Below, in pieces: positions 16,022 through 25,929 of a stretch of 64,000 nt of DNA. The notes beneath the pieces are model-generated. The model ran no database searches. It saw nothing but the letters and a program-made list of their open reading frames with translations, and was not told the origin of the DNA. Position 1 is the first letter of the stretch; each line of letters starts with the position of its first letter. The stretch covers positions 930,001 through 994,000 of the forward strand of contig NZ_CP134053.1 in the NCBI RefSeq assembly GCF_031583065.1, written 5' to 3'. Source of the stretch: Streptomyces sp. CGMCC 4.7035. GTDB taxonomy: Bacteria; Actinomycetota; Actinomycetes; Streptomycetales; Streptomycetaceae. The position numbers were made by a program, and so were the translations under genes.

Positions 16022-17172
16022 ATCGTCGGCGCCCCCGCCACCCGGGTCAGGAACACGGTCACCGCGTTCGGCCCGTGTGTCTTGGGCAGGACCTTCCGGC
16101 GCAGTTCCTCCGGCTCGACCGCGGAGCCGCGCTTCTTCACGGTCAGGACTCCGACCTCCCGCTCCCGCAGGAGCGCCTTCAACTTCTTGACGTTGAAGGG
16201 GAGCTGGTCGGTGATCTCGTACGCCGTGGCGTACCGGGTGTCGCGGCGCTCGTCCGCCGTCACGTACGCGATCGTCTCGTCGATCAGGCCGCCGTCCAGC
16301 TCCTCGGCCACCTCCGCCACCAGGTGCGCGCGGATCGCGGCGCCGTCGGGCTCGTAGAGGTAGCGGCCGAGCGGGCGCACCGGCGGATCGGGCAGGCCGC
16401 GGCCGCGCAGTACGCGCGGTCCTGGCAGCAGGGTGGCCCGTACGAGGCCCGGTTGCGTGCCGAACCACAGCACCGCCTCCTTGACGTCCCCGCCGTCCGA
16501 GATCCACTCGGCCTCCGCCCCGTCCGGCACCGCCTCGTGCGGGATGCCCGGCGCGACCTTCAGGGCGGCGTGCGGGGCCTGCCGCGCCGTGGCCACGGCC
16601 CAGGACAGCGGCGGCGAATACGCCTCCGGGTCGAAGATCCGCCCGCGCCCGCCCCGCCGCGCCGGATCGACGAACACGGCGTCGTACACGGACACGTCCA
16701 CCTCCGTGACGTCGGCCTCGCGCACCTCGATCAGCGCGGACAGGCCGAGCGCGTCGGCGTTCGCCCGCGCCACCGCCGCCGTCAGCGGGTCTCGGTCCAC
16801 GGCCAGGACCCGGATGCCGGCCCGGGCGAGTGCGATCGCGTCGCCGCCGATGCCGCAGCACAGGTCGGCGACCGAGGTCACTCCCAGTTCCCTGAAGCGC
16901 TCCGCGCGGTAGGCGGCGACCGTGGTGCGGGTGGACTGCTCGACGCCGTTGGGTGTGAAGAACATCCGCTCCGCGTCCTCGGCGGCGAACTTCGCCGCCG
17001 CCCGCTCGCGCAGCCGCGCCTGCGCGAGGGCCGCCGAGACCAGTTCGGCGGGGTGCTCGCGGCGCAGCCGGGTGGCGACGGCCAGCTCCTGTGCCGGAGC
17101 GGTGCCGCGCACCTCGTCGAGGAGGGCGCGGCCCTCGGGGGTGAGCAGGGAGGCGAAGGAGAGGTCATTCAC
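16000..17172 (-). CDS. Class I SAM-dependent methyltransferase with THUMP-like domain
   Basis: 390 residues. SAM-binding motif I is VADLCCGIGGDAIAL, acidic motif II ends VLAVDRDP, and VFVDPARR corresponds to the catalytic-loop region of rRNA/tRNA methyltransferases. The C-terminal THUMP-like part includes QLPFNVKKLKALLRE and VLTVKKRGSA. Substrate unknown, probably RNA. GTG 17172 (VNDLSFASLLTPEGR) is chosen over upstream in-frame starts because the conserved sequence begins there. The 3' end has been tandemly duplicated. Confidence 0.85.
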   Translation of the reverse strand: MNDLSFASLLTPEGRALLDEVRGTAPAQELAVATRLRREHPAELVSAALAQARLRERAAAKFAAEDAERMFFTPNGVEQSTRTTVAAYRAERFRELGVTSVADLCCGIGGDAIALARAGIRVLAVDRDPLTAAVARANADALGLSALIEVREADVTEVDVSVYDAVFVDPARRGGRGRIFDPEAYSPPLSWAVATARQAPHAALKVAPGIPHEAVPDGAEAEWISDGGDVKEAVLWFGTQPGLVRATLLPGPRVLRGRGLPDPPVRPLGRYLYEPDGAAIRAHLVAEVAEELDGGLIDETIAYVTADERRDTRYATAYEITDQLPFNVKKLKALLREREVGVLTVKKRGSAVEPEELRRKVLPKTHGPNAVTVFLTRVAGAPTMLLGHPV

Positions 17173-17343
17173 GGGGTCATTGTCGGCCAGTCGGTGGATG
17201 GCGTGCGCGCGGTCGCGGTGTCGGCCCGCCGTGGCCGGGGGCGGCTGAGAGGATCCGGCACCATGCGACTCGTACGACAAAATGACAAAAAGAGTGCAAA
17301 GTGCGCCGGAGTTGGGAGGCGTGCGGAGCGTTCAGGGGGCGCT

Positions 17344-18243
17344 GTGAAGCACGTACGGGGCGCCGGGCCGACCTCCGGGGCGCGTGCCGCCCTCACCGTC
17401 CTGGCCGTCACCGCACTGGCATCCGGCTGCACGGAAGCAGCGGTGCGCGGCGCTCACGGTCAGCAGCCCCTGAAGGGGCCGCAGGCGCGCGCCCTCGACG
17501 AGTACGACACCAAGTCGCGCGCCTCCTACGCCCAGCGTGCGGCGGCCGCCAAGCGCTGGGGACTGGAGAAGGTGCCGCTGGTCGCGCCCCCGCCCCCGGC
17601 GAAGAAGCCGGTGATCACCTTCCGCAAGGGTTTCGAGGTCCGGAACGGCGACGGTCTGCCCCCGGTCTTCACGACCGTCCCCACCGCGAACAGGGTCGTC
17701 TTCCTCACCGTCGACGACGGCGCCGAGAAGGACCCCGCGTTCCTGCGGATGATGAGCGACCTGAAAATCCCCTACACGGCGTTTCTCAGTGACTACTTGG
17801 TCAAGGAGGACTACGGGTATTTCCGGAGGATGCGCGACCTCGGCGTCACGCTGAACAACCACACCCTGCACCACCCCTACCTCCCGGGGCTGTCGTACGA
17901 GGAGCAGAGGCAGGAGATCTGCGGCATGCAGGACGTGATGCGGAAGCAGTTCGGCAGGAGCCCGACGGTCTTCCGGCCGCCTTACGGCAACTACAACGGG
18001 GACACCCTGCGTGCCGCCAGGTCCTGCGGCATCAAGTACGCGCCCATCTGGAACGAGGAGGTCTTCGTCGACCACTGGGAGTACCGCGAGCTGGACCACG
18101 GCCTGCACCCCGGCGACATCGTCCTGACCCACTTCCGGGGCAGGTCCGAATGGAAGGGCACGATGCCCGACATGATCCGCCGGTTCCTGAAGAAGGTCAC
18201 GGGCGAGGGGTACGCGGTGGCGCGCCTGGAGGACTACCTGTGA
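17344..18243 (+). CDS. Polysaccharide deacetylase family lipoprotein
   Basis: 299 residues. GTG 17344 gives a clean lipoprotein signal ending in the lipobox LASGC (Cys29). The NodB/CE4 domain has motif 1 TVDDG (catalytic Asp and metal Asp), motif 2 NHTLHHP (two metal His) and motif 3 RPPYGNYN, so it should be an active metal-dependent deacetylase acting on cell-wall or environmental glycans. ATG 17263 is an alternative start but would place 27 residues before the signal. GTGA-overlap with the paralogue downstream. Confidence 0.88.
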   Translation: MKHVRGAGPTSGARAALTVLAVTALASGCTEAAVRGAHGQQPLKGPQARALDEYDTKSRASYAQRAAAAKRWGLEKVPLVAPPPPAKKPVITFRKGFEVRNGDGLPPVFTTVPTANRVVFLTVDDGAEKDPAFLRMMSDLKIPYTAFLSDYLVKEDYGYFRRMRDLGVTLNNHTLHHPYLPGLSYEEQRQEICGMQDVMRKQFGRSPTVFRPPYGNYNGDTLRAARSCGIKYAPIWNEEVFVDHWEYRELDHGLHPGDIVLTHFRGRSEWKGTMPDMIRRFLKKVTGEGYAVARLEDYL

Positions 18244-19067
18244 GGGCACGGCGGCAGGCGCGGATGCTGCTGGCGGGATCGCTCGCCGCCGCGCTCCTGG
18301 CAGGGGCCGGGGGCTGCGCGCAGTCCGTGGACCCCATCGAACGGCTGGGCAAGAAGGCGGCGCAGAAGGTCCGCACGCAGCACGGGCCGCACGAGGGGAC
18401 GTATCGCCGCTGGGGGCTCGCCGCCCCGCTCGCGCCCGCGCCCCGGCCGGCCCGTCCCCCGGACTGGGGCTCGGACCCGGCGGAGGGGGGCCTGCCGCCG
18501 GTCCTCGACCGGGTCCCCACGCGCGACAAGGTGGTCTTCCTGACGTACGACGAGGGCGCCGAGAGGGACCCCCGGTTCGTCGACATGGTCCGTGAACTGC
18601 GGCTGCCGGTCAGCGTGTTCCTCACGGACAGTGCCGTCGGGTCGGGGTACGCGCACGTCGCGCGTCTGCGGGCGGCCGGTGCGGGCATCCAGAACCGGAC
18701 CCTGGACCACACGGTGCTGCGCGGGCGCCCGTACGACGAGCAGCACGCCGAGATCTGCGGTCAGCGGGACCTGCTGAGATCCCGCCTCGGGCTGCACCCC
18801 CGGTTGCTCCGCCCGCCGTACGGCGTGTACGACCGCACGACACTCCGGGCGGCGGCGGACTGCGGTGTCACGGCCGTGATCCTGTGGCACCCCACGGTCA
18901 TGGACTCCGACGCGTACGGGAGGGGCCCGGCCCTCCGCCCCGGCGACATCGTCCTGCCCCACGAGGGCGGCCGCTCAGCCGCGTCCCTGACCACGGAGAC
19001 GACCCGCCTCCTGCGCCGCCTCCAGGCGAAGGGATTCACGGTGGGCCGCCTGGAGGACTACCTGTAA
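18240..19067 (+). CDS. Polysaccharide deacetylase-like lipoprotein, catalytic residues altered
   Basis: 275 residues, paralogue of the gene before it and coupled by a 4-nt overlap (GTG 18240). Lipobox AGAGGC. Compared with its neighbour, motif 1 is TYDEG instead of TVDDG (metal Asp replaced by Glu) and motif 2 is NRTLDHT instead of NHTLHHP (first metal His replaced by Arg). Motif 3 RPPYGVYD and the DIVL end are kept. It is predicted to bind metal poorly or not at all and may be a glycan-binding partner. Confidence 0.85.
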   Translation: MRARRQARMLLAGSLAAALLAGAGGCAQSVDPIERLGKKAAQKVRTQHGPHEGTYRRWGLAAPLAPAPRPARPPDWGSDPAEGGLPPVLDRVPTRDKVVFLTYDEGAERDPRFVDMVRELRLPVSVFLTDSAVGSGYAHVARLRAAGAGIQNRTLDHTVLRGRPYDEQHAEICGQRDLLRSRLGLHPRLLRPPYGVYDRTTLRAAADCGVTAVILWHPTVMDSDAYGRGPALRPGDIVLPHEGGRSAASLTTETTRLLRRLQAKGFTVGRLEDYL

Positions 19068-19111
19068 CCACCTGTGGCAGCACCCACCGATCCGGCGCGC
19101 GCCGCAGCGAA

Positions 19112-19138
19112 CTGGCACTCCGCTTGACCGAGTGCTAA
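19112..19138. promoter_or_regulatory. CIRCE operator 1 (HrcA)
   Basis: CTGGCACTC, 9-nt spacer, GAGTGCTAA: the HrcA-binding inverted repeat of groE operons. The spacer contains TTGACC (19124-19129), which serves as a -35 element with CATAGT (19146-19151) as -10, so HrcA binding would cover the promoter. Confidence 0.9.
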
Positions 19139-19158
19139 TCGCGGCCATAGTCTCGGCT

Positions 19159-19185
19159 CTGGCACTCGCCACCGGAGAGTGCCAA
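19159..19185. promoter_or_regulatory. CIRCE operator 2 (HrcA)
   Basis: CTGGCACTC, 9-nt spacer GCCACCGGA, GAGTGCCAA. A second complete CIRCE downstream of the promoter, which in mRNA can form a hairpin. Tandem CIRCE elements give tight heat-shock control. Confidence 0.9.
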
Positions 19186-19284
19186 CAAAGCGACGGGCAG
19201 GTCCGGCACCCGCGACGACGGATCGACCTGGTCGCCACCTCAGACAGTTAACCCCGTGAGATCTCCGAAGGGGGAGGTCGGATC

Positions 19285-19593
19285 GTGACGACCGCCAGCT
19301 CCAAGGTTGCCATCAAGCCGCTCGAGGACCGCATCGTGGTCCAGCCGCTGGACGCCGAGCAGACCACGGCCTCTGGCCTGGTCATCCCGGACACCGCGAA
19401 GGAGAAGCCCCAGGAGGGCGTCGTCCTCGCTGTGGGCCCGGGCCGCTTCGAGAACGGCGAGCGCCTTCCGCTCGACGTCAAGACCGGCGACATCGTGCTG
19501 TACAGCAAGTACGGCGGCACCGAGGTGAAGTACAGCGGCGAGGAGTACCTCGTCCTCTCGGCTCGCGACGTGCTCGCGATCATCGAGAAGTAA
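19285..19593 (+). CDS. groES: Co-chaperonin GroES
   Basis: 102 residues, seven-subunit lid of the GroEL chamber. Contains [10 protein letters not shown], the mobile loop region [20 protein letters not shown] and [19 protein letters not shown] 19285 follows a strong GGGGGAGG. Regulated by the two CIRCE elements upstream and transcribed with groEL1. Confidence 0.97.
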   Translation: MTTASSKVAIKPLEDRIVVQPLDAEQTTASGLVIPDTAKEKPQEGVVLAVGPGRFENGERLPLDVKTGDIVLYSKYGGTEVKYSGEEYLVLSARDVLAIIEK

Positions 19594-21369
<1,776 letters not shown>

Positions 21370-21392
21370 CGCGGACCGCACGCAGTACGAGT

Positions 21393-21426
21393 GAAGGCCC
21401 GGTGCCCCTGAGGGCGCCGGGCCTTC
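21393..21426 (+). terminator. Hairpin terminator after groEL1
   Basis: GAAGGCCCGGTGCCC / loop / GGGCGCCGGGCCTTC, nearly perfect 15-bp stem with a short loop. It also lies at the end of the convergent SnoaL-like gene, so it may act in both directions. Confidence 0.75.
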
Positions 21427-21442
21427 GCCCTGTCCCGCCCGG

Positions 21443-22150
21443 CTAGGTCTCCAGCTCGTCGAGCGCACCGAGCTGCGCCATCAGCCCGAGCCGGTCGTAC
21501 TGCCACCAACCCTCGGCGATCTTCCCGGCGTCGGCGCAGCGGAAGATGGTCGCGCCGGTCATGGTGACATTCCTGCTGGTGGCCGGAATCCCGAGGAATT
21601 CGCCCGTGTGCCGTGCCTTCCAGGTCCACCGGGCGCACACCTTGTCCCCCTCGGCGATCTGGTCCTCGACGATGAACGCGAAGTCGAAGCCGCTCCGCCA
21701 CATCTCCAGCTCGCGGCGTATCGCGTCCATACCGATGACGTCCTGCACATTGGCGGGATCGTGGTGGTGGTAGCTCTCGGTGAGCAGTCCGTCGAGCGGC
21801 GGCAGCTCACCCCTCATGGCGATGAGCTCGAAGAACCGCCGGACGTTGGCCGCGTTCAACTGGTCGTCCCGCACCACCTCCAGGTCCGTGAAGGTGGGCA
21901 TCTCGTGGCACAGCGCGACCATGTCGTGGAAGATCTGGTCGGTCTCCGGAAGGTTCGAGTTCCGCATCGCCTCCTCGTACGACGGGAACTCCACGATCTC
22001 GATGAAGTGCGAGGCGTCGGACCTGTCCTTGCCGACCAGGCTGTGGGTCGCGGTCCGTTTGCCCCCGGTCTGTTCGAGCCATGTGTCCATGAGCCGGTTC
22101 ATCTCGTCGAATCGGCTGGTCTTGCAGTCGATGACCTGCACAAATGTCAT
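21443..22150 (-). CDS. SnoaL-like/NTF2-fold protein with N-terminal ABM-like domain
   Basis: 235 residues. Residues about 1-100 (MTFVQVIDCKTSRFDEMNRL ... FIEIVEFPSYEEAMRNS) look like an antibiotic-biosynthesis-monooxygenase-type ferredoxin fold; residues 105-225 (NVRRFFELIA ... HHHDPANVQD ... RWTWKARHTGEFLGIPATSRNV ... EGWWQYDRLGLMAQLGAL) form a SnoaL/ester-cyclase domain. Substrate unknown. ATG 22150 follows GGAGGCGG. Confidence 0.82.
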   Translation of the reverse strand: MTFVQVIDCKTSRFDEMNRLMDTWLEQTGGKRTATHSLVGKDRSDASHFIEIVEFPSYEEAMRNSNLPETDQIFHDMVALCHEMPTFTDLEVVRDDQLNAANVRRFFELIAMRGELPPLDGLLTESYHHHDPANVQDVIGMDAIRRELEMWRSGFDFAFIVEDQIAEGDKVCARWTWKARHTGEFLGIPATSRNVTMTGATIFRCADAGKIAEGWWQYDRLGLMAQLGALDELET

Positions 22151-22271
22151 GACGCCGCCTCCGGCCCCCCTGGGTCCGGTCGATACGGTCATTTTCCCAC
22201 CCGAGGGGCGGCGTCACCCGTCCTGCTGCGGCCCGTACGTGCGTCATCGGGCGGCCGGTACCCGCCTGTAC

Positions 22272-22316
22272 GCCCGTGCCCGTGCCCGTACCCGTGCCCG
22301 TACCCGTGCCTGTACG
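22272..22316. repeat. 6/12-bp tandem repeat (CCCGTG/CCCGTA)
   Basis: About seven alternating CCCGTG and CCCGTA hexamers between two minus-strand genes. It is flanked by two related blocks, GTCCTGCTGCGGCCCGTACG at about 22218 and the SDR 3' end GTCCTACTGAGGCCCGTACT at about 22352, suggesting local duplication. Confidence 0.75.
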
Positions 22317-22352
22317 CGTCTCCCGGCGCGGTCGCAGGCGCGCGTGTCTGTC

Positions 22353-23126
22353 CTACTGAGGCCCGTACTTGCGGCCCGTACGCGAGCTGATCCCGCCGAG
22401 CAGCGCGCGCGGTGTCACCTTCACCACGCCCATCAGCGCCTTGTACCGCGGGTCCGGAATGGACAGCGACTTGCCCCGGGCCAGGTCCGCGAGCGCCGTG
22501 GCCACCAGCTTGTCCGCGTCCAGCCACATCCAGTTCGGGATGTTGTCGGTGCCCATCCCGGCCCGCTGGTGGAACTCCGTACGCACGAAGCCCGGGCACA
22601 GCGCCATCAGCCGTACGCCGGACCCGGCCAGGTCCTTCGCCGCGCCCTGCGTGAACTGCACGACCCACGCCTTGGAGGCGCCGTACGTGCCCCGCGGCAC
22701 GAACGCCGCGACCGACGCCACGTTGACGATCCCGCCGCGGCCACGCGTGCGCATCGCCTCCGCCGCAGCGCTCGTCAGCCGTAGTACGGCCTCGCAGTGC
22801 ACCTTGAGCATCCGCAGCTCGTCGGCCATCGGCACATCGAGATACCGGCCCTTGTTGCCGAAGCCCGCGTTGTTGACGAGCAGGTCGACGGGGTTCTTGA
22901 GGTCGGCCAGGCGCGCGGCCACCGCCTCGATGCCGTCGTCGGTCGCCAGGTCCGCCGTCAGCACCTCCACCTCGATGCCGTGCCGGTCGTGCAACTCGGT
23001 CGCCTGCTCCCGCAGCCGCTTGGTGTCTCGTGCCACCAGGACGAGGTCATGCCCGTCGGCGGCGAGCCGCCGTGCGAACGCGGCGCCGATGCCCGCGGTC
23101 GATCCCGTAATCAGAGCCGTTGTCAT
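22353..23126 (-). CDS. Short-chain dehydrogenase/reductase
   Basis: 257 residues, classical SDR: ALITGSTAGIGAAFARRLA (NADP-binding TGxxxGIG), LLVNNAGFG, catalytic Ser in VNVASVAAFVP and YGASK (Tyr and Lys). The C-terminal DADKLVATALADLARGKSLSIPDPRYKAL resembles the DltE/YqjQ-like SDRs. ATG 23126. Substrate unknown. Confidence 0.9.
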   Translation of the reverse strand: MTTALITGSTAGIGAAFARRLAADGHDLVLVARDTKRLREQATELHDRHGIEVEVLTADLATDDGIEAVAARLADLKNPVDLLVNNAGFGNKGRYLDVPMADELRMLKVHCEAVLRLTSAAAEAMRTRGRGGIVNVASVAAFVPRGTYGASKAWVVQFTQGAAKDLAGSGVRLMALCPGFVRTEFHQRAGMGTDNIPNWMWLDADKLVATALADLARGKSLSIPDPRYKALMGVVKVTPRALLGGISSRTGRKYGPQ

Positions 23127-23228
23127 GGCCCAAAGATAGTGACCACAGTGACCCGGACTGAGAGAGTCCGCATCCCGGACGGGCACGTTCACCGGCCCCG
23201 CCGCCAACGTCCGTACGGTTTCCCTCAG

Positions 23229-23275
23229 TTCTTCGCCGCGTGTTCCCTCAGTTCTTCGCCGCGTGCTTCCGCGTG
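23229..23275 (-). repeat. 23-bp duplication spanning the MOSC gene stop codon
   Basis: CACGCGGCGAAGAACTGAGG occurs twice in tandem on the minus strand; the first copy holds the last codons and TGA of the MOSC gene (His-Ala-Ala-Lys-Asn-stop) and the second repeats them downstream. Confidence 0.8.
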
Positions 23276-23922
23276 TACTCCCGGGCCGCCGTCGAGATCT
23301 CCGAGTGCAGCGCGTCGCCCGCCGCCAACAGGCTCGGCAGCAGGTGCCGTTCCGTCGTCGACGCCCGGAACTGGAGGGCGACGGTGATGTCGTGATCGGG
23401 CCGGTGCACGACCTCGATGGCGTCGCCGGCCCGTATCTCACCCGGCTCGACCACCCGCAGATACGCGCCGGGCGCGCCCTTCTGCGTGAACCGCCTGACC
23501 CAGCCGCGCTCGCCCACGTGCTCCTGGAAGGTGCGGCACGGGATCCGCCCGGAGGTGACCTCCAGCACCACCTCGGACCCGATGCGCCAGCGCTCGCCGA
23601 TCCGCGCGCCGGACACGTCGAGCCCCTGCGTGGTGAGGTTCTCGCCGAAGGATCCGCTCGGCAGCGGCCGGCCCAGCTCTCGCTCCCAGTCGTCCAGGTC
23701 CTCGCGAGCCACCGCGTACACCGCCTGGTCGTCGCCACCGTGGTGCCGCAGGTCGCACACGGTGTCCCCGGCGACCCCGCTCGCGCCCGTCCCCTTGGGC
23801 CCGGGAGCGGCCACCCGCACCGGCCCGTCCACCGGCTGCTTGTCGATGCCGGTCAGACCCTCCGGCTGGTCGGTGTAGTCGACGGCCTTGGGCCGGCCCA
23901 GGTTCACAGACAGAAGCTTCAT
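23248..23922 (-). CDS. MOSC-domain protein (YiiM-like)
   Basis: 224 residues. MOSC features: HHGGDDQAVYAVAREDLDDWE, GSFGENLTTQGLD, and the Cys-containing GRIPCRTFQEH loop that in this family can handle sulfur or molybdenum-cofactor-linked substrates. YiiM relatives reduce N-hydroxylated compounds with Moco. ATG 23922. Divergent from a LysR gene 80 bp away, which may regulate it. Confidence 0.9.
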   Translation of the reverse strand: MKLLSVNLGRPKAVDYTDQPEGLTGIDKQPVDGPVRVAAPGPKGTGASGVAGDTVCDLRHHGGDDQAVYAVAREDLDDWERELGRPLPSGSFGENLTTQGLDVSGARIGERWRIGSEVVLEVTSGRIPCRTFQEHVGERGWVRRFTQKGAPGAYLRVVEPGEIRAGDAIEVVHRPDHDITVALQFRASTTERHLLPSLLAAGDALHSEISTAAREYTRKHAAKN

Positions 23923-24002
23923 GTCCGCACGGTAGGGGATGGGCAGTCAAAGCGTCGACGCATTATTGGCCGCCATGTCCAAGATTCGCTTATGCTCACG
24001 GA

Positions 24003-24905
24003 GTGATAGAGGCTCGACATCTCCGTGTGCTGCGCGCCGTGGCCGCCACCGGCTCCTTCTCTGCGGCGGGGCGCGAGCTGGGCTGCACCCAGCCCGCCGT
24101 CAGTCAGCAGATGAAGGCGCTGGAGACGTCCGTCGGCACGCCGCTGCTGATCCGCAGCGGCCGCGAGATGCGCCTGACGCAGGCCGGCGAGGCGCTGGTG
24201 CGCCACGCGGCCGGCATCCTCGCGGGGCTGACGGCCGCAGAGGAGGAGGTCGCCGCCATCGCCGGCCTCAGGGCCGGCCGCGTCCGCCTCGTCTCCTTCC
24301 CGAGCGGCAGCTCCACGCTCGTCCCCACCGCGCTCGCCGCCCTGCGCGCCGCACACCCCGGAACCCGGGTCTCCCTGGAGGAGGCCGAACCGCCCGAGTC
24401 CGTCGAGAAGCTGCGCGCCGGCGACTGCGACATCGCGCTCGCCTTCCGCTACGAGGGCGCGGCGGGCGCCGAGGAGTGGGACGACCTGGTCGTACGTCCC
24501 CTGCTCACCGACCGGCTCGTCGCCCTCGTCCCCGAGGCGCACCGGCTGGCGCGCGCGGCGTCGGTCGCCATCGGCGAACTCGCCGGGGAGCCGTGGATCG
24601 CTGGCTGCCCGCGCTGCCGGGGGCAGTTGGTGGAGGCGTGCCGGAGCGCCGGCTTCATGCCCCGCATCGACTTCGCGACCGACGACTATCCGGCGGTGGT
24701 CGGCCTGGTCGGCGCCGGTCTGGGCGTGGCCGTCCTGCCGCAGCTCGCGATCGAGTCCGTACGCCCGAGGGGTGCACGCCCGGTCACGCTGGAACCCGCG
24801 GTGCAGCGGCAGATCGTCGCGCTCACCCTGCCGGACCTGGCCCAGGTACCGGCGGTGGCGGCAACGCTGGAGGAACTGGCCCGGGCGGCGGTTCGCCAGC
24901 CATAG
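24003..24905 (+). CDS. LysR-family transcriptional regulator
   Basis: 300 residues. HTH at the N-terminus (HLRVLRAVAATGSFSAAGRELGCTQPAVSQQ), effector domain from about residue 90 (VRLVSFPSGSSTLVP ... DCDIALAFRY ... VVGLVGAGLGVAVLPQ). GTG 24003. LysR regulators often control the divergently transcribed neighbour, here the MOSC gene. Effector unknown. Confidence 0.92.
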   Translation: MIEARHLRVLRAVAATGSFSAAGRELGCTQPAVSQQMKALETSVGTPLLIRSGREMRLTQAGEALVRHAAGILAGLTAAEEEVAAIAGLRAGRVRLVSFPSGSSTLVPTALAALRAAHPGTRVSLEEAEPPESVEKLRAGDCDIALAFRYEGAAGAEEWDDLVVRPLLTDRLVALVPEAHRLARAASVAIGELAGEPWIAGCPRCRGQLVEACRSAGFMPRIDFATDDYPAVVGLVGAGLGVAVLPQLAIESVRPRGARPVTLEPAVQRQIVALTLPDLAQVPAVAATLEELARAAVRQP

Positions 24906-24934
24906 CCAGGGACGTGTGCCTCCCTGAGAACACC

Positions 24935-25165
24935 CCTGAAATTGGCCCTTTGGGCCTGAAATGCTCCTGAAAGTGGCCGCTTGGGCCTGAAACGCCCCCG
25001 AAAGTGGCCCCTTGGGCCTGAATGCCCCCTCAGCCCCCTCAAAGCGGCCCTTTGGGCCTTGAAACGCCCCCGAACGCCCCCGAAGCAGCCCTTTGGCCGT
25101 ACAACGCCCCCCGAGCCGGCCCCCTGGGCCATGCCCGCCCCTAAAACAGCCCCCAGGACGGTACC
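24935..25165. repeat. Degenerate ~30-bp minisatellite between the LysR gene and whiD
   Basis: Six to seven imperfect units of the form CCTGAAAGTGGCCCCTTGGG followed by CCTGAAACGCCC, drifting in length (about 29-42 bp). GGCC...GGCC pairs within units can form small hairpins. It fills most of the 312-bp gap at the 3' end of whiD and of the LysR gene. No gene seen in it. Confidence 0.8.
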
Positions 25166-25217
25166 CCGCCCCAAAAGTCGGGGCACGCGTGCGTGCCCGT
25201 TTTGTAGAAACGTTCCT

Positions 25218-25550
25218 TCAGTTGTTCGAGGCGGCGGAGCCCCCGCTGGACGTGGACGCCGGTACCAGCCGGTTCCGTGCCCGTCCCATGAGCTCTTCGC
25301 GCTCGTCCTCGGTCAGTCCGCCCCACACGCCGTACGGCTCGCGCACCGCCAGTGCGTGGGCCGCGCACTCCGCGCGTACGGGGCACCTCATGCAGACCTC
25401 TTTGGCCGAGTTCTCACGAGCGCTCCGGGCCGCGCCACGTTCACCCTCCGGATGGAAGAAGAGCGAGCTGTCGACCCCACGGCAGGCCGCATGGAGCTGC
25501 CAGTCCCACAGATCCGCGTTCGGACCGGGAAGGCGGGAGAAATCTGCCAT
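25218..25550 (-). CDS. whiD: WhiB-family iron-sulfur regulator WhiD
   Basis: 110 residues with the four [4Fe-4S] cysteines at 23, 53, 56 and 62 (AACRG, VCMRCPV, EC), the GVWGGLTEDER turn and a basic C-terminus (RARNRL). The residue numbering, the sequence as I remember it and the position beside bldM match WhiD of S. coelicolor, required for spore maturation and partnering with the principal sigma factor HrdB. ATG 25550 gives MADFSRLPGPN. Transcribed divergently from bldM. Confidence 0.92.
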   Translation of the reverse strand: MADFSRLPGPNADLWDWQLHAACRGVDSSLFFHPEGERGAARSARENSAKEVCMRCPVRAECAAHALAVREPYGVWGGLTEDEREELMGRARNRLVPASTSSGGSAASNN

Positions 25551-25778
25551 TGCGTGTCCCCTTGTTGCCGTTCTGGGCGGATACCTGCCCCCGACCGTAC
25601 ATCGACGATCTAAGGAGATGAAAATATGACTCATTGCGAATCTAGCCCCAGACGCCAGTTAACGGGAAGAAAAGCGTCTAAATGGGGCATGGGTTGTGAT
25701 GAAAGTTCGAGGGTCCGCCGCGCATGTCTGCACCGTGTCCGCGCCCTCACGTACAGTGCCGAAGATGGCTCGCTGCAC

Positions 25779-25806
25779 CGTAACTCTTTCGAGTGACCAT
25801 CGTTGA
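25779..25806 (+). promoter_or_regulatory. BldN-dependent promoter of bldM
   Basis: CGTAAC (25779-25784), exactly 16 nt, CGTTGA (25801-25806), the consensus for sigma BldN. It lies about 125 bp before the bldM start. In S. coelicolor bldM has such a BldN promoter. The 379-bp whiD-bldM gap otherwise holds long untranslated leaders, no gene. Confidence 0.85.
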
Positions 25807-25929
25807 GAGTGCGGAGGCGGTTGAAAGAACAAGCGCTCGGGCAGGCGTCCGAGGGCGTCGACCGCACAGGTGACGATTCGTACCAGCCTGGAGGCTCAAG
25901 GTGACGCGCATCAGCTGCGGAGGGCGGTC

